Assembly (NCBI GenBank): GCA_015487895.1
Contig: WFOW01000119.1
Location: forward strand, 1 to 5,781
DNA: 5,781 bases
Reading direction: 5' to 3'
Source: Gammaproteobacteria bacterium
Lineage (GTDB): Bacteria > Pseudomonadota > Gammaproteobacteria > S144-34
The notes beneath the pieces were generated by a model. The model had not been told where the DNA came from. It worked only from the letters and a program-made list of their open reading frames with translations, and did no database searches. Position 1 is the first letter of the stretch; each line of letters begins with the position of its first letter. A program made the position numbers and the translations under genes. Positions 1 to 5,743 of this stretch are shown piece after piece.

Positions 1-188
1 CGCCCGAGCGCCTCATCTGCCGGGTGCGTCCCGACGTGCTGGTCAAGGGCGGCGACTACAGGCCGGAGGAGATCGCCGGCGCCGCGTGCGTGCGCGAAGC
101 CGGCGGCGAGGTGGTGGCGCTGGGCTACGTCGAGGGGCTGTCCACCACCGGGATCATCGAGCGCCTGCGCGGCGGGGAGGAGGGATGA
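1..188 (+). CDS. hldE: HldE C-terminal fragment: D-glycero-beta-D-manno-heptose 1-phosphate adenylyltransferase (partial, 5' end outside window)
   Basis: Only the last 61 residues are present, read in the frame starting at base 3 and ending at the TGA at 186-188. They contain [19 protein letters not shown] and, near the end, [12 protein letters not shown]. These match the conserved C-terminal part of the nucleotidyltransferase domain of HldE/RfaE, where KGGDY and STTxII are hallmarks. The family transfers AMP from ATP to heptose 1-phosphate, giving cytoplasmic ADP-D-glycero-beta-D-manno-heptose for the LPS inner core. The fragment cannot show whether this is a bifunctional kinase-adenylyltransferase HldE or a stand-alone RfaE2/HldC-type domain. 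The stop overlaps the hldD start (ATGA), and HldD uses this enzyme's product, so the assignment is well supported by context. Confidence 0.9.
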   Translation, partial: PERLICRVRPDVLVKGGDYRPEEIAGAACVREAGGEVVALGYVEGLSTTGIIERLRGGEEG

Positions 189-1135
189 TCGTCGTCACCG
201 GCGGGGCCGGCTTCATCGGCAGCAACGTGGTCAAGGCGCTGAATGCGCGTGGCGCCGACGACATCCTCGTGGTCGACGACCTCAGCGACGGCGCCAAGTT
301 CCGCAACCTCGCCGACTGCGAGATCGCCGACTACGAGGACAAGGACGACTTCCTCGCCCGCATCGAGGCCGGCGCCGACCTCGGGCCGGTGGAGGCGGTG
401 ATCCACGAGGGCGCCTGCTCGACCACCACCGAGTGGGACGGCCGTTTCATGATGCGCAACAACTACGCCTACTCGCGCGCCCTGCTGCACTGGTGCCTGC
501 GCCGAGGCGTGCCCTTCCTCTACGCCTCCTCGGCCTCGGTCTACGGCGCCGGCCCCGTCTTCCGCGAGGCGCGCGAGCACGAGCGTCCCCTCAACGTCTA
601 TGCCTACTCGAAGTTCCTGTTCGACCAGCACGTGCGGCGGGTGCTGCCGCGCGCCGGGAGCCAGGTCGTGGGCTTCCGCTACTTCAACGTCTACGGCCCG
701 CGCGAGCAGCACAAGGGGCAGATGGCGAGCGTGGCTTGGCACTTCCATCGCCAGATCGCCGAGACGGGCCGCTGCCGCCTCTTCGAGGGCTCCGACGGCT
801 ACGGCCCCGGCGAGCAGCGCCGCGACTTCGTCCACGTCGACGACGCGGTGGCGGTGGCGATGTGGTTCCTGGAGCATCCGGACCGCTCCGGCATCTTCAA
901 CGTCGGCACGGGCCGCGCGCAGACCTTCAACGAGGTGGCGCGGGCGGTGATCGCCTGGCACGGCCGCGGCGAGATCGAGTACGTTCCCTTCCCGGAGCAC
1001 CTGCGCGGGCGCTACCAGAGCTTCACCGAGGCCGACCTCACGGCGCTGCGCGCGGTCGGCTGCGACGTGCGCTTCCGTCCGGTCGAGGAGGGGGTGCCGG
1101 CCTACCTCGACTGGCTGCGCGCGCACGGCGGCTGA
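185..1135 (+). CDS. hldD: ADP-L-glycero-D-manno-heptose 6-epimerase (HldD/RfaD)
   Basis: This 316-residue protein is close in length to the E. coli enzyme (310). HldD is a short-chain dehydrogenase/reductase-type epimerase. It converts ADP-D-glycero-manno-heptose to the L-glycero form in the cytosol, the donor for LPS inner-core heptosyltransferases. The N-terminus has the dinucleotide-binding motif [10 protein letters not shown] (residues 5-14). HEGACSTTT lies at about 74-82 and the active-site serine region ASSASVYG at 114-121. The YxxxK pair is Y139/K143 within YAYSK, and [18 protein letters not shown] spans 165-182 with K177 in the expected place for the second catalytic base region. RRDFVHVDD (212-220) and FNVGTG (238-243) are also family signatures. 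The ATG at 185 was chosen because the Rossmann motif follows immediately and it forms an ATGA overlap with the hldE stop. A start at 86 would add 33 residues of arginine-rich hldE shadow. Confidence 0.97.
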   Translation: MIVVTGGAGFIGSNVVKALNARGADDILVVDDLSDGAKFRNLADCEIADYEDKDDFLARIEAGADLGPVEAVIHEGACSTTTEWDGRFMMRNNYAYSRALLHWCLRRGVPFLYASSASVYGAGPVFREAREHERPLNVYAYSKFLFDQHVRRVLPRAGSQVVGFRYFNVYGPREQHKGQMASVAWHFHRQIAETGRCRLFEGSDGYGPGEQRRDFVHVDDAVAVAMWFLEHPDRSGIFNVGTGRAQTFNEVARAVIAWHGRGEIEYVPFPEHLRGRYQSFTEADLTALRAVGCDVRFRPVEEGVPAYLDWLRAHGG

Positions 1136-1161
1136 GGGTGCGCGCGCCCGCGGCGCCTGCG

Positions 1162-2448
1162 ATGAGCACTGCCCGGGGGCTCTACACCGCCGCCCTGTGG
1201 GGGCTGGTGCCGCTGGCGCTGGGACGGCTGTGGCTGCGCGGGACGCGCGTGCCCGCCTACCGCGAGCGCCTTGGCGAGCGCTTCGGCCTCGCGCCGCCGC
1301 GCCCCGGGCCGCCCGCCGTCTGGGTGCACGCCGTCTCCGTCGGGGAGGTGCAGGCGGCGCTGCCGCTGGTCGAGCGCCTGCGGCGCGAGCTGCCGGGCGT
1401 GCCGGTCGCGATGACGACGGTGACACCCACCGGCGCGGAGCGCGTGCGCGAGCGCCTGGGGACGGGCGTGCATCACTGCTACCTCCCCTACGATCTGCCG
1501 GGGGCGGTGGGGCGGTTCCTCGAGCGCGTGCGCCCCGCCGTCGGCGTGATCATGGAGACCGAGCTCTGGCCGAACCTCTACGCCGCCTGCGAGGCGCGCG
1601 GCGTGCCGGTGGTGGTGGCCAACGCGCGGCTTTCGCCGCGCTCCTGGCGCGGCTACCGGCGTCTCGGGCGGCTGGCGCGCGAGACGCTGCGGCGGGTGGC
1701 GGTGGTGGCCGCGCAGAGCGAGGCCGACGCCGAGCGCTTCCGCGCCCTGGGCGCGCATCCTGAGCGCGTGCACGTGACGGGCAGCCTCAAGTTCGATCTC
1801 GCCACGCCCGCCAGCCTCCTCGAGAGCGGCGAGGCCCTGCGCCGGGAGTGGGGGCCCGACCGGCCGGTGTGGGTGGCCGGCAGCACGCACGAGGGCGAGG
1901 AGGAGGCGGCGCTCGCCGCCCACCGGAGGCTGCTCGCGCGCTGGCCCGAGGCGCTGCTGGTGCTGGTGCCGCGGCGGCCGGAGCGCTTCGAGCGCGTCGC
2001 CGGCCTCGTGCGCCGTGCCGGCTTCCGGCTCGCCCGCCGCAGCGCCGGCGGCTGGGACGGGCGCGCGCAGGTGCTGCTCGGCGACACCATGGGCGAGCTG
2101 CCGCTGTTCTACGCCGCCGCGGACGCCGCCTTCGTCGGCGGCAGCCTCGTGCCCCACGGCGGCCACAACCCGCTCGAGGCCGCGGCGCTGGGCCGTCCCG
2201 TCGCCTATGGTCCCCACACCTTCAACTTCGACGAGATCGCGCGCCTGCTGGTGGAGGAGGGCGCGGCGCGGCGCGTGCGCGACGCCGGCGAGCTCGCCGC
2301 CGCCCTCTCCGGCTGGCTCGCCGACGCCGCCGCGCGCACCGCCGCGGGCGAGCGTGGCCGCCTCGCCGTAGCCCGCAACCGCGGCGCGCTCGACCGCCTC
2401 TGGACGCTGCTCGCGCCCCTCCTGCCGCGCGCTCAGCCCGCCGGGTAG
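1162..2448 (+). CDS. waaA: 3-deoxy-D-manno-octulosonic acid (Kdo) transferase WaaA/KdtA
   Basis: This 428-residue protein matches the E. coli enzyme (425) along its whole length. WaaA is a GT-B (GT30 family) glycosyltransferase on the cytoplasmic face of the inner membrane that moves Kdo from CMP-Kdo to lipid IVA. A hydrophobic anchor at about 7-24 (LYTAALWGLVPLALGRLW) is followed by VWVHAVSVGE (53-62), whose final glutamate is the proposed catalytic residue of the family. TTVTPTGAERV (85-95), YLPYDLPGAV (107-116), IMETELWPNL (130-139), NARLS (154-158) and TGSLKFD (206-212) follow. The C-terminal donor-binding half has STHEGEE (241-247), LVPRRPERF, GDTMGEL (307-313), FVGGSLVPHGGHNPLEAA (324-341) and GPHTFNF (350-356). 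The sequence cannot tell mono- from bifunctional enzymes. The ATG sits 26 bases after hldD with no strong Shine-Dalgarno, suggesting coupling to hldD translation. The 3' end overlaps the convergent hemerythrin gene by 16 bases. Confidence 0.97.
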   Translation: MSTARGLYTAALWGLVPLALGRLWLRGTRVPAYRERLGERFGLAPPRPGPPAVWVHAVSVGEVQAALPLVERLRRELPGVPVAMTTVTPTGAERVRERLGTGVHHCYLPYDLPGAVGRFLERVRPAVGVIMETELWPNLYAACEARGVPVVVANARLSPRSWRGYRRLGRLARETLRRVAVVAAQSEADAERFRALGAHPERVHVTGSLKFDLATPASLLESGEALRREWGPDRPVWVAGSTHEGEEEAALAAHRRLLARWPEALLVLVPRRPERFERVAGLVRRAGFRLARRSAGGWDGRAQVLLGDTMGELPLFYAAADAAFVGGSLVPHGGHNPLEAAALGRPVAYGPHTFNFDEIARLLVEEGAARRVRDAGELAAALSGWLADAAARTAAGERGRLAVARNRGALDRLWTLLAPLLPRAQPAG

Positions 2449-2942
2449 GCCACGCCGCGGCGCGCCGCCATGGCGCGCCCCAGGGCCTCGAGATCGCCCG
2501 GCCGCAGCAGGCGCCGCGCCGCGGGCAGGAGCTCGGCGTCCTCGAGCGCCACGTGCGCCTCGGAGCGCTCGCACCACGCGGCCGCCGCCGCCCGCCAGTC
2601 CGCGTCGCGCCGCCCTTCTTCGGCCTCCAGGCCCGGCGCGAGGCGCGCCCACAGCCGCTCGAGCGCGCGGTGCTCGTCGGCGAGCCGCGCGAGCAGCGGC
2701 GCGAGCCCCGGCTCGAGGCGGCGCAGGCGCGGGAAGAGGTCCTCCTCCTCGTCGGCGTGGTGGTCGCGGCCCGCGGTCTCGAAATAGGCGCGCACGCGCG
2801 AGGCGGCCGCGGCGTCGAAGGCCGCCCCGGGCGCGGCCAGGGCCCGCAGCGCCGCGGTGAAGCGGCGGATGCGCCCGTGGCAGGCGGCGAGCAGGTCGAG
2901 GGGACGGTCGAAGCCCGGGGCCCCGGCCCCCGGCAGGATCAG
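2433..2942 (-). CDS. Hemerythrin (HHE) domain-containing protein, probable non-ATG start
   Basis: The frame encodes a compact all-helical protein of about 169 residues. Counting from the CTG at 2942, the HHE iron-ligand pattern is visible: H22 in AACHGRI, H61/H62 with E65/E66 in RDHHADEEEDLFP, H91 in ADEHRAL, and H130 with E134 in EAHVALEDAELLP. Family members bind a di-iron centre and serve in oxygen, nitric oxide or iron-stress sensing or repair; the ligand or partner here is unknown. There is no signal peptide and no extra domain. The start is unusual. No ATG, GTG or TTG lies between the upstream stop region and the first helix. AAGGAGG at 2947-2953 is followed by CTG (2942-2940), ATC (2939-2937) and CTG (2936-2934). 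I chose the first CTG because it gives a CTGA overlap with the preceding gene's stop. The nearest upstream in-frame ATG, at 3005, would overlap that gene by 67 bases. Family call is firm; exact start is not. Confidence 0.85.
   Translation of the reverse strand: MILPGAGAPGFDRPLDLLAACHGRIRRFTAALRALAAPGAAFDAAAASRVRAYFETAGRDHHADEEEDLFPRLRRLEPGLAPLLARLADEHRALERLWARLAPGLEAEEGRRDADWRAAAAAWCERSEAHVALEDAELLPAARRLLRPGDLEALGRAMAARRGVAYPAG
2459..2479. terminator. Candidate hairpin just after the waaA stop (8-bp stem, 5-nt loop, no U-tract)
   Basis: GGCGCGCC occurs at 2459-2466 and again at 2472-2479, separated by GCCAT. Since the 8-mer is its own reverse complement, the copies form a perfect 8-bp GC stem in RNA from either strand. 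It begins 11 bases past the waaA stop and lies in the 3' coding end of the hemerythrin gene. No T-run follows on either side, so it is not a standard intrinsic terminator. It could be a transcript-end stabiliser or chance in GC-rich DNA. Confidence 0.3.
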
Positions 2943-3511
2943 GCCCCCTCCTTGAGGAGCGCGCTCACCGCGCGGAAGGCCTCGTGGCGGGCGTCGCGCA
3001 GCCATTCGAACAGCACCGACTCGTGGTTGGTGACCACCACGCCCTCGGCGCGCAGGCGCGCGAGCGCGTTGGCGGCATGGGCGGGGTCGCGCGAGCAGAC
3101 CGCGTCCTCGACCACGTGGACCTCGAGCCCGAGGTCGAGCAGCTCGAGCGCGGTCTGCAGCACGCACACGTGCGCCTCCATGCCCGCCAGCACCACCTGG
3201 CGGCGCGGCTCGGCGCACACCGCCTCGCGGAAGGCGGCCTCGGCGCAGCACGAGAAGCCGGTCTTCTCGACGGGTGTGGTGCCCGGCGGCAGGAGCGCGG
3301 CGAGCGCGGGCTCGGTGGGGCCGAGGCCCTTGGGGTACTGCTCGGTCAGGTGCACCGGTACCCCGAGCAGGGTGGCGGCGCGGACAAGCCTTCCCGTGGT
3401 GCGCAGCACGCGCGTCCGGTCTTCCGGGCGCATGGCGGCCGCGAGCCGCTGCTGCACGTCCACCACCGCCAGCCGGCTCGCCTCGGCGCGGCACAGGCGC
3501 GGACCGTTCAC
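2939..3511 (-). CDS. Isochorismatase-like cysteine hydrolase (ISOC1/ISOC2/YcaC-like)
   Basis: This is a 190-residue single-domain protein of the isochorismatase-like hydrolase superfamily. The expected triad is visible: D18 in LAVVDVQ, K83 in VEKTGFSC, and C116 in GMEAHVCVLQT. TEQYPKGLGPTEPAL (56-70) closely resembles the ISOC1/ISOC2 and YcaC-like branch rather than true isochorismate or nicotinamide hydrolases. It is probably a cytosolic amidohydrolase-like enzyme whose substrate cannot be named from sequence. The start is the GTG at 3511-3509. It forms a GTGA overlap with the tolC stop, and the AVVDVQ strand begins 15 residues later, as is usual. No strong Shine-Dalgarno precedes it, so translation probably depends on ribosomes finishing tolC. 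Its own stop overlaps the hemerythrin start, and AAGGAGG for that gene lies in its last codons. Confidence 0.93.
   Translation of the reverse strand: MNGPRLCRAEASRLAVVDVQQRLAAAMRPEDRTRVLRTTGRLVRAATLLGVPVHLTEQYPKGLGPTEPALAALLPPGTTPVEKTGFSCCAEAAFREAVCAEPRRQVVLAGMEAHVCVLQTALELLDLGLEVHVVEDAVCSRDPAHAANALARLRAEGVVVTNHESVLFEWLRDARHEAFRAVSALLKEGA
2947..2953 (-). promoter_or_regulatory. Shine-Dalgarno AAGGAGG for the hemerythrin gene, inside the end of the isochorismatase-like gene
   Basis: Read on the minus strand, AAGGAGG is a perfect 7-base complement to the 16S anti-Shine-Dalgarno core. It is followed after 4 bases by CTG, after 7 by ATC and after 10 by a second CTG, all in the hemerythrin frame. 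It also encodes the C-terminal LLKEGA region of the upstream protein, so its strength could be partly chance, but it fixes the expected start zone where no ATG, GTG or TTG is present. Confidence 0.6.
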
Positions 3512-4830
3512 GGCGTGCGCTCGCGCAGCAGCGCGCTCACGGCGGCGATGTCGGCCGGCGCGAGGACGCCGGCGGCGCGGCGCAGGCGCAGGCCGTTGAG
3601 CAGGTAGTCGTAGCGCGCGCGCGCGAAGTCGCGCCGCGCCCGGTGCAGGTCCCGCTGGGCGTTGAGGACGTCGACGATGGTGCGCGTGCCCGCCTCGAAG
3701 CCGGCCTCGGTGGCCTCCAGCGCGGTCTCGGCCGAGACCACGGCGCGGCGCAGGGCCTCGACGCGGCTGATCGCGGTGAGCACCCCGCGGTAGGCGTCGC
3801 GCACGGCGCGCGTGGTCCGGCGGCGGGCCAGCTCCAGGCGGTGGCGCGCCTCGGAGGCGCGCTCGACCGCCGCGCGCGTGGCCGACACCACCGCGCCCCC
3901 GGCGTAGAGGGGCATGCTGAGCCGCACCCCGATGGTGCTGTCGAGACGCTTGACCCTGGCGATGCCGCCGAAGTTGAGATCCTCGTAGGCGTGGCTCGCG
4001 AGCAGGTCGAGGGTGGGCAGGTGCCCGGCACGCTGGCGCCGGATCTCCTCGCGCGCCGCCTCGAGGGCGCGGCGGGCGGCCTCGAGCTCGGGGTTGCGCT
4101 CGGCCGCGGTCGCCACCCACTCGTCCATGGCCTCGGGCTCGGGGCGCGCGAGCGGCAGGTCCTCCGGCGCGTCGGCGAGCTCGCGGTGGGGCTCTCCCGT
4201 GATCTCGGCGAGGGCCTCGATGGCGCTGTCGAGGGCGTTGGCGGCGGCGATCTCGGCGGCGAGCGCCTGGTCGTGGCGGGCCTCCGCCTCGCGCACGTCC
4301 GTGACGGCCACCAGCCCGACCTCGAAGCGCCTGCGCGCCTGTGCGAGCTGGTGGGCGATGGCCGCCTTCTCGCTGCGCGCGAAGTCGAGGTCGGCGCGCG
4401 CGGCGAGCACGGCGAAGTAGCGCTCGGCCACACGCAGCAGCAGGTCCTGCTCGGCGGCGGCGAGCTCGGCGCCGGCGCGCGCGACCTCGGCGTCGGCCTG
4501 CCGCAGCGCGACCCAGCGGTCGCGTCGCAGGAGCGCCTGCCTCAAGCTCAGGGTGTAGCGATAATTGTTGTAGGCGGCGTCGCTCCCCTTCCCGCTGCGG
4601 TCGCGCAGCCAGGTGCGGCTGGTGTCCACCCCGAAGCCGACCTCGGGCAGCAGCGCCGCCTTCGCCTGTGGGCGCCGCTCGATCGCGGCCTGGTAAGCCG
4701 ACCGGGCGGCGGCGAGCGCGGGATCGCGCTCCTGCGCGAGACGTGCCAGGGTCGCGAGGTCCACGGCCTGCGCGGGCAGCGCCAGCACCGCCAGCGCCAC
4801 GGCGGCCGTCGCGCGCGCGAGCCGTCGCAT
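3508..4830 (-). CDS. tolC: TolC-family outer-membrane efflux/secretion channel
   Basis: This 440-residue protein has a signal peptide (MRRLARATAAVALAVLALPAQA, probable cleavage after residue 22). The mature start VDLATLARLAQERDPALAAAR (23-43) is typical of proteobacterial TolC. The family forms trimers with an outer-membrane beta barrel and a long periplasmic alpha barrel, used by RND and ABC efflux pumps and type I secretion. Two outer-membrane-factor repeats are visible. In repeat one the strand segment is at about 88-98 (NNYRYTLSLRQ) followed by long helices to about 212. In repeat two the strand GVRLSMPLYAGGAV lies at 301-314 with helices after it. TRTIVDVLNAQRDLHRARR (382-400) and ARYDYLLNGLRLRRAAG (405-421) match the conserved last helix. 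The C-terminus is short, lacking the longer tail of E. coli TolC. The ATG at 4830 lies 8 bases after the methyltransferase stop, with only a weak ribosome site. The pump or adaptor it serves is not in this window. Confidence 0.95.
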   Translation of the reverse strand: MRRLARATAAVALAVLALPAQAVDLATLARLAQERDPALAAARSAYQAAIERRPQAKAALLPEVGFGVDTSRTWLRDRSGKGSDAAYNNYRYTLSLRQALLRRDRWVALRQADAEVARAGAELAAAEQDLLLRVAERYFAVLAARADLDFARSEKAAIAHQLAQARRRFEVGLVAVTDVREAEARHDQALAAEIAAANALDSAIEALAEITGEPHRELADAPEDLPLARPEPEAMDEWVATAAERNPELEAARRALEAAREEIRRQRAGHLPTLDLLASHAYEDLNFGGIARVKRLDSTIGVRLSMPLYAGGAVVSATRAAVERASEARHRLELARRRTTRAVRDAYRGVLTAISRVEALRRAVVSAETALEATEAGFEAGTRTIVDVLNAQRDLHRARRDFARARYDYLLNGLRLRRAAGVLAPADIAAVSALLRERTP

Positions 4831-4838
4831 GGCTTGTC

Positions 4839-5501
4839 TCACAGCACGAAGCGGCGGGGGCGCCGCACGTTGACCAGCGGGGGGATGGACGTCTCGAACA
4901 GGTCCTCGTGCGACCAGGCGTCCTCGGCCACGCGGGTGTAGAGCCGTGCCTCCATCACCGGCGGCTCGCCCACGATCACGAACAGGCGTCCGCCCACGGC
5001 GAGCTGCTCCCGGAAGGCGGGCTCCATCTCCGGCAGCGAGCCGGTCACGGCGATCACGTCGTAGGGTGCGTGGCGGTCCCATCCGCGGGCGGCGTCGCCC
5101 GTCTCGAGCACGACCTCGCCGATGCCGAGGGCCGCGAGGCGCTCGCCGGCGCGCTGGCGGAGATCCTCGAAGATCTCCACGCTGTGGACCCGGCCTCCGA
5201 GACGTGCCAGGCAGGCGGTGACATAGCCGCTGCCGGTGCCGACCTCGAGCACCCGGTCGCCCGGGCGCACGTCGAGGGCCTGGAGCATGCGCGCCTCGAC
5301 CTTGGGCGTCATCATCACCTGGCCGTGCCCGAGCGGGAGGTTGAGGTCGGCATAGGCGAGACGCCGGTAGCGCTCAGGCACGAAGCGCTCGCGCGGCAGC
5401 TCGCCGAGGACGTCGAGCACGCGCCGGTCCAGCACCTCCCAGGGGCGGACCTGCTGCTCGACCATGTTGCGGCGGGCCTTCTCGTAGTCGAACTCCGTCA
5501 T
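4839..5501 (-). CDS. Protein-L-isoaspartate O-methyltransferase (PCMT/Pcm)-family protein, divergent
   Basis: This 220-residue class I SAM-dependent methyltransferase belongs to the PCMT family. SAM motif I is VLEVGTGSGYVTACLA (84-99), followed by the acidic end of strand two, VHSVEIFEDL (105-114). ETGDAARGWDRHAPYDVIAVTGSLPEM (133-159) matches the family's GDGxxG...APYDxIxVT block. GDRVLEVGTGSGY and VGGRLFVIVGEP are also typical. The N-terminal half is unusual. RNMVEQQVRPWEVLD resembles the Pcm N-terminus, but where canonical Pcm has GQTISQPY this protein reads GHGQVMMTPKVEARM (58-72), losing the conserved substrate-loop serine. It may be a paralogue not doing classical isoaspartate repair. 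The start at 5501 is supported by AGGAAG about 6-11 bases upstream and by the in-frame N-terminal helix. It is the first gene of the minus-strand operon, 8 bases ahead of tolC. Fold is certain; substrate is inferred. Confidence 0.92.
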   Translation of the reverse strand: MTEFDYEKARRNMVEQQVRPWEVLDRRVLDVLGELPRERFVPERYRRLAYADLNLPLGHGQVMMTPKVEARMLQALDVRPGDRVLEVGTGSGYVTACLARLGGRVHSVEIFEDLRQRAGERLAALGIGEVVLETGDAARGWDRHAPYDVIAVTGSLPEMEPAFREQLAVGGRLFVIVGEPPVMEARLYTRVAEDAWSHEDLFETSIPPLVNVRRPRRFVL

Positions 5502-5504
5502 CGC

Positions 5505-5512
5505 TTCTTCCT
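5505..5512 (-). promoter_or_regulatory. Ribosome binding site of the PCMT-family gene
   Basis: On the minus strand AGGAAGAA stands just before the ATG at 5501, a purine-rich Shine-Dalgarno at suitable spacing. It supports the chosen start and is the clearest conventional ribosome site among the complete genes here. Confidence 0.6.
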
Positions 5513-5552
5513 GGCGTCGGGGGCGGCCGGGAGCCGCGAAAGGCGGCTACAA

Positions 5553-5581
5553 AGCCTAAGGCCTGTCCCGCCGCCAGGCAA
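5553..5581 (-). promoter_or_regulatory. Candidate promoter of the PCMT-tolC-hydrolase-hemerythrin operon
   Basis: On the minus strand TTGCCT (5581-5576) and TAGGCT (5558-5553) have 17 bases between them, giving a start site near 5546 and a leader of about 45 bases. The match is moderate (4 of 6 and 3 of 6). The following leader holds a 6-bp inverted repeat, AGCCGC/GCGGCT, at 5532-5548. No other promoter-like pair was noticed in this gap on this strand. Confidence 0.35.
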
Positions 5582-5621
5582 ACGCCGCCCGCACGCGCCG
5601 TAGGTGTTTGTCGCGCAAGGC

Positions 5622-5650
5622 TTGTCGGGGCGCGGTCCATGGGATAAGTT
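5622..5650 (+). promoter_or_regulatory. Candidate sigma-70-type promoter for the riboswitch transcript
   Basis: TTGTCG at 5622-5627 and TAAGTT at 5645-5650 are separated by 17 bases, so transcription would begin near 5657, right at the P1 helix of the riboswitch. The -10 match is only partial (3 of 6), and a second TTGTCG at 5608-5613 shows the hexamer is not unique. The position relative to the aptamer is the main support. Confidence 0.35.
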
Positions 5651-5657
5651 TGACGGC

Positions 5658-5743
5658 GAAGCGGGGGTGCCCCGGCCCGCGCGGTTGGGGCTGAGAGACA
5701 CCCTTGGAACCTGACCCGGGTAATGCCGGCGGAGGGAAGCTTC
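5658..5743 (+). promoter_or_regulatory. TPP riboswitch (thi box) aptamer
   Basis: The plus strand contains the thi-box hallmark blocks in the right order: GGGGGTGCC (5663-5671), GGGGCTGAGA (5687-5696), ACCCTTGGAACCTGA (5700-5714), CCCGGGTAATGCCGG (5715-5729) and GGAGGGAA (5731-5738). The helices close as expected. P1 is GAAGC (5658-5662) with GCTTC (5739-5743). P2 is GGGT (5665-5668) with ACCC (5700-5703). P3 is GCCCC (5669-5673) with GGGGC (5687-5691). The CTGAGA bulge that contacts the pyrimidine ring of thiamine pyrophosphate is intact. The element represses or attenuates a thiamine gene when TPP is abundant. Its target lies downstream of 5781, outside the window. thiC is my inference, from its frequent control by this switch and its place beside tolC in Pseudomonas. 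Confidence 0.95.

Larger units (their letters stand above)
5502..5657. other. Divergent intergenic region between the PCMT-family gene and the TPP riboswitch
   Basis: These 156 bases carry no supportable gene. They hold the candidate promoters listed separately, a small inverted repeat (5532-5537 with 5543-5548, loop GAAAG) and two TTGTCG direct repeats 14 bases apart (5608 and 5622). Short open frames crossing it have no ribosome site or recognisable product. Confidence 0.6.

Noticed and set aside
86..184. Upstream extension of hldD to the ATG at 86
   Set aside because: Adds an arginine/glycine-rich tail encoded within hldE; the Rossmann motif starts right after the ATG at 185.
125..1426. 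Long minus-strand open frame opposite hldD
   Set aside because: Low-complexity Ala/Arg/Gly-rich translation typical of antisense frames in GC-rich genes, and it lies wholly opposite the well-supported hldD and waaA start.
1102..2652. Long minus-strand open frame opposite waaA
   Set aside because: Antisense shadow with no recognisable motif; waaA accounts for the sequence.
2943..3005. ATG at 3005 as start of the hemerythrin gene
   Set aside because: It would add 21 arginine/proline-rich residues overlapping the hydrolase gene, whereas a perfect Shine-Dalgarno sits next to the CTG/ATC; kept as an alternative only.
1848..3599. Long plus-strand open frame spanning waaA end, hemerythrin and hydrolase genes
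   Set aside because: Arginine-rich shadow crossing three real genes in other frames, with no domain.
3274..4941. Long plus-strand open frame opposite tolC
   Set aside because: Composition and lack of motifs mark it as the antisense of tolC, whose protein has full family signatures.
4831..5082. Upstream extension of tolC to 5082
   Set aside because: It overlaps the methyltransferase gene out of frame and would bury the signal peptide that begins at the ATG at 4830.
5532..5548. AGCCGC/GCGGCT inverted repeat considered as a terminator
   Set aside because: Only 6 bp, no T-run on either strand, and it falls in the leader of the minus-strand operon rather than after a gene.
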